NCBI GenBank assembly: GCA_003644175.1
Contig: QNBS01000179.1
Span: 1-5,425, forward strand
From: Planctomycetota bacterium
GTDB taxonomy: Bacteria > Planctomycetota > Phycisphaerae > Sedimentisphaerales > Anaerohalosphaeraceae
DNA length: 5,425 bases
Direction of reading: 5' to 3'
Shown: positions 4,238 through 5,425 of the stretch, piece by piece
How positions within the stretch are numbered: position 1 is the first letter of the stretch
How the letters are laid out: each line of letters starts with the position of its first letter
The notes under the pieces: model-generated
What the model was told of the DNA's origin: nothing
Seen by the model: the letters and a program-made list of their open reading frames with translations, nothing else
The model's database searches: none
Position numbers and translations under genes: made by a program

Positions 4238-5425
4238 ATGGTAAGCAGAAACATTATCAGGCAATTGGGTATCAGCGAAGAACAAGTCGATCTGGAAGTC
4301 AGCAAGCTCTTTGACGAAGAGCTTCAGCAAGTGCTCAACGAAGCATTAGACAAAAAAATCGACGCCCTGGCGCCGGGAACCATCGTCAAGGGCAAAATCG
4401 TAACACAATTAGGCAATGACGTCATTGTCGAACTCGGTCTCAAGAGCGAAGGCATTGTCTCCTCTTCTGAGTTCGACGACCCCGAAGAGATCGTCGAAGG
4501 AAAAGAAATCGAAGTACTGCTGGAGGAAGTTGACGCAGAGGGCGGCATTCTTCTCAGCAAGAGAAAAGCCGACCGGATCAGAGGCTGGGAGCGCATAATT
4601 GAAACGAACAGCGAAGGCGATGTGGTTACGGGAAAGGTCACCCGCAGAATCAAGGGCGGCCTGCTTGTGGACATCGGCGTGCCCGTTTTTCTGCCCGCCT
4701 CTCAGGTCGATATCCGCAAACCCGGCGATATCAGCCGATTCATCGGGCGGGAGATCGAATGCAAGATACTGAAGATCGACACCGAAAACCACAATATCGT
4801 TGTCTCGAGGCGCAAACTCATTGAGCAGGAACGCCTCAGCAGCAAGATAAAAATACTCGACGAAATTGAGGTCGGGCAGTTGCGCAAGGGCATCGTCAAG
4901 AACATTGCGGATTTCGGCGTATTCGTCGATCTGGGAGGGCTCGACGGCCTCCTGCACATCAGCGACCTGAGCTGGGGAAGAATCAATCATCCCTCGGAGG
5001 TCGTGGAACTCGACCAGGAACTGGAATGCGTGGTCATCGGCGTCGACAAGGCCAACGAGAAGATCTCGCTCGGACTCAAACAGAAGGTCCAGAGCCCCTG
5101 GGAAACCGCCGAGGAGCGTTATCCTGTCGAATCGAGAATCAAGGGCACCGTCGTCAATATCATGAATTACGGCGCGTTCGTACGGCTGGAAGAGGGTATC
5201 GAAGGGCTTGTCCACATCAGCGAAATGAGTTGGACCAAGCGCATTGCACACCCCGCCGACGTGCTCAACCTGAACGATGAAATCGAGGTCGTCGTGCTGG
5301 ATGTCAACAAGGACAAACAGGAGGTTCCCCTCGGCATCGAGCAGCTAGAAGCCAACCCAAGGACCATGGCGGCCCAGAAGTTCCCCCCCGGAACCATTGT
5401 AACGGCGAAGGTAACCAGCCTGACC
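4238..5425 (+). CDS. rpsA: 30S ribosomal protein S1, partial (C-terminus beyond the right edge)
   Basis: S1 binds mRNA on the small ribosomal subunit and helps initiate translation, particularly on structured or weak-Shine-Dalgarno messages. The open frame from ATG 4238 gives 396 codons to the edge. It shows repeated S1 (OB-fold) domains: about 46-109 (GTIVKGKIVTQLGNDVIVEL), 127-192 (GDVVTGKVTRRIKGGLLVDI), 213-281 (GQLRKGIVKNIADFGVFVDL, then GLLHISDLSW) and 298-368 (ESRIKGTVVNIMNYGAFVRL, then GLVHISEMSW). A fifth begins at 384 (PGTIVTAKVTSL). Domains 1 and 2 are the divergent, ribosome-anchoring type; 3 and 4 carry the classic GLLHIS and GLVHIS RNA-binding signature. The end of domain 4 reads VPLGIEQLEANP where ISLGIKQLEENP is usual. 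The total number of domains cannot be seen. Upstream is a ribosome site, AAAAGGTG. Confidence 0.96.
   Translation, partial: MVSRNIIRQLGISEEQVDLEVSKLFDEELQQVLNEALDKKIDALAPGTIVKGKIVTQLGNDVIVELGLKSEGIVSSSEFDDPEEIVEGKEIEVLLEEVDAEGGILLSKRKADRIRGWERIIETNSEGDVVTGKVTRRIKGGLLVDIGVPVFLPASQVDIRKPGDISRFIGREIECKILKIDTENHNIVVSRRKLIEQERLSSKIKILDEIEVGQLRKGIVKNIADFGVFVDLGGLDGLLHISDLSWGRINHPSEVVELDQELECVVIGVDKANEKISLGLKQKVQSPWETAEERYPVESRIKGTVVNIMNYGAFVRLEEGIEGLVHISEMSWTKRIAHPADVLNLNDEIEVVVLDVNKDKQEVPLGIEQLEANPRTMAAQKFPPGTIVTAKVTSLT

Noticed and set aside
4409..5251. Minus-strand open frame (280 codons) opposite rpsA
   Set aside because: The S1 domains are unambiguous on the + strand; the antisense frame has no family features.

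Overview
The window looks like a piece of a bacterial chromosome. It carries five genes on the + strand and the 5' part of a sixth, divergent gene on the - strand. Left to right: a truncated acylphosphatase (acyP, -), an intergenic stretch invaded by a small non-coding inverted-repeat element, a GAF-SpoIIE/PP2C phosphatase (RsbU-like signalling protein), a short spacer with a second copy of a palindromic repeat, then the housekeeping run cmk - plsC - ispH, a clear rho-independent terminator, and rpsA (ribosomal protein S1), which runs off the right edge after four full S1 domains.

Organism: the gene order cmk-plsC-ispH-rpsA is best known from Clostridia-type Firmicutes. However, the moderate-to-high GC, the dispersed palindromic repeats that translate as 'WIPAFAGMT', the weak Shine-Dalgarno sequences and the GRDQGT variant in CMP kinase fit a Planctomycetota or related environmental Gram-negative lineage better. 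This is inference, with modest confidence.

How the genes work together: cmk (CMP/dCMP phosphorylation), plsC (phosphatidic acid synthesis) and ispH (last step of the MEP isoprenoid pathway) are tightly packed (20-nt overlap, then a 13-nt gap) and probably form one transcript that ends at the hairpin at 4109-4139. rpsA follows with its own roughly 98-nt leader, so it is probably transcribed separately. The SpoIIE-type phosphatase keeps its metal-binding aspartates and has an N-terminal GAF sensor domain. No kinase, antagonist or sigma-factor partner is visible here, so its pathway is unknown.

The most interesting non-coding structure is the 147-bp element at 252-398. It has 22-bp terminal inverted repeats (20 of 22 matching) directly flanked by a 6-bp duplication (ATTTTG), the hallmark of a MITE, and it contains internal palindromes. 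It sits between acyP and the phosphatase and creates a false upstream extension of the phosphatase reading frame. A related 37-bp palindromic repeat lies just after the phosphatase gene, so that gene is bracketed by repeats. I see no evidence of a wholly new multi-gene system in this window.
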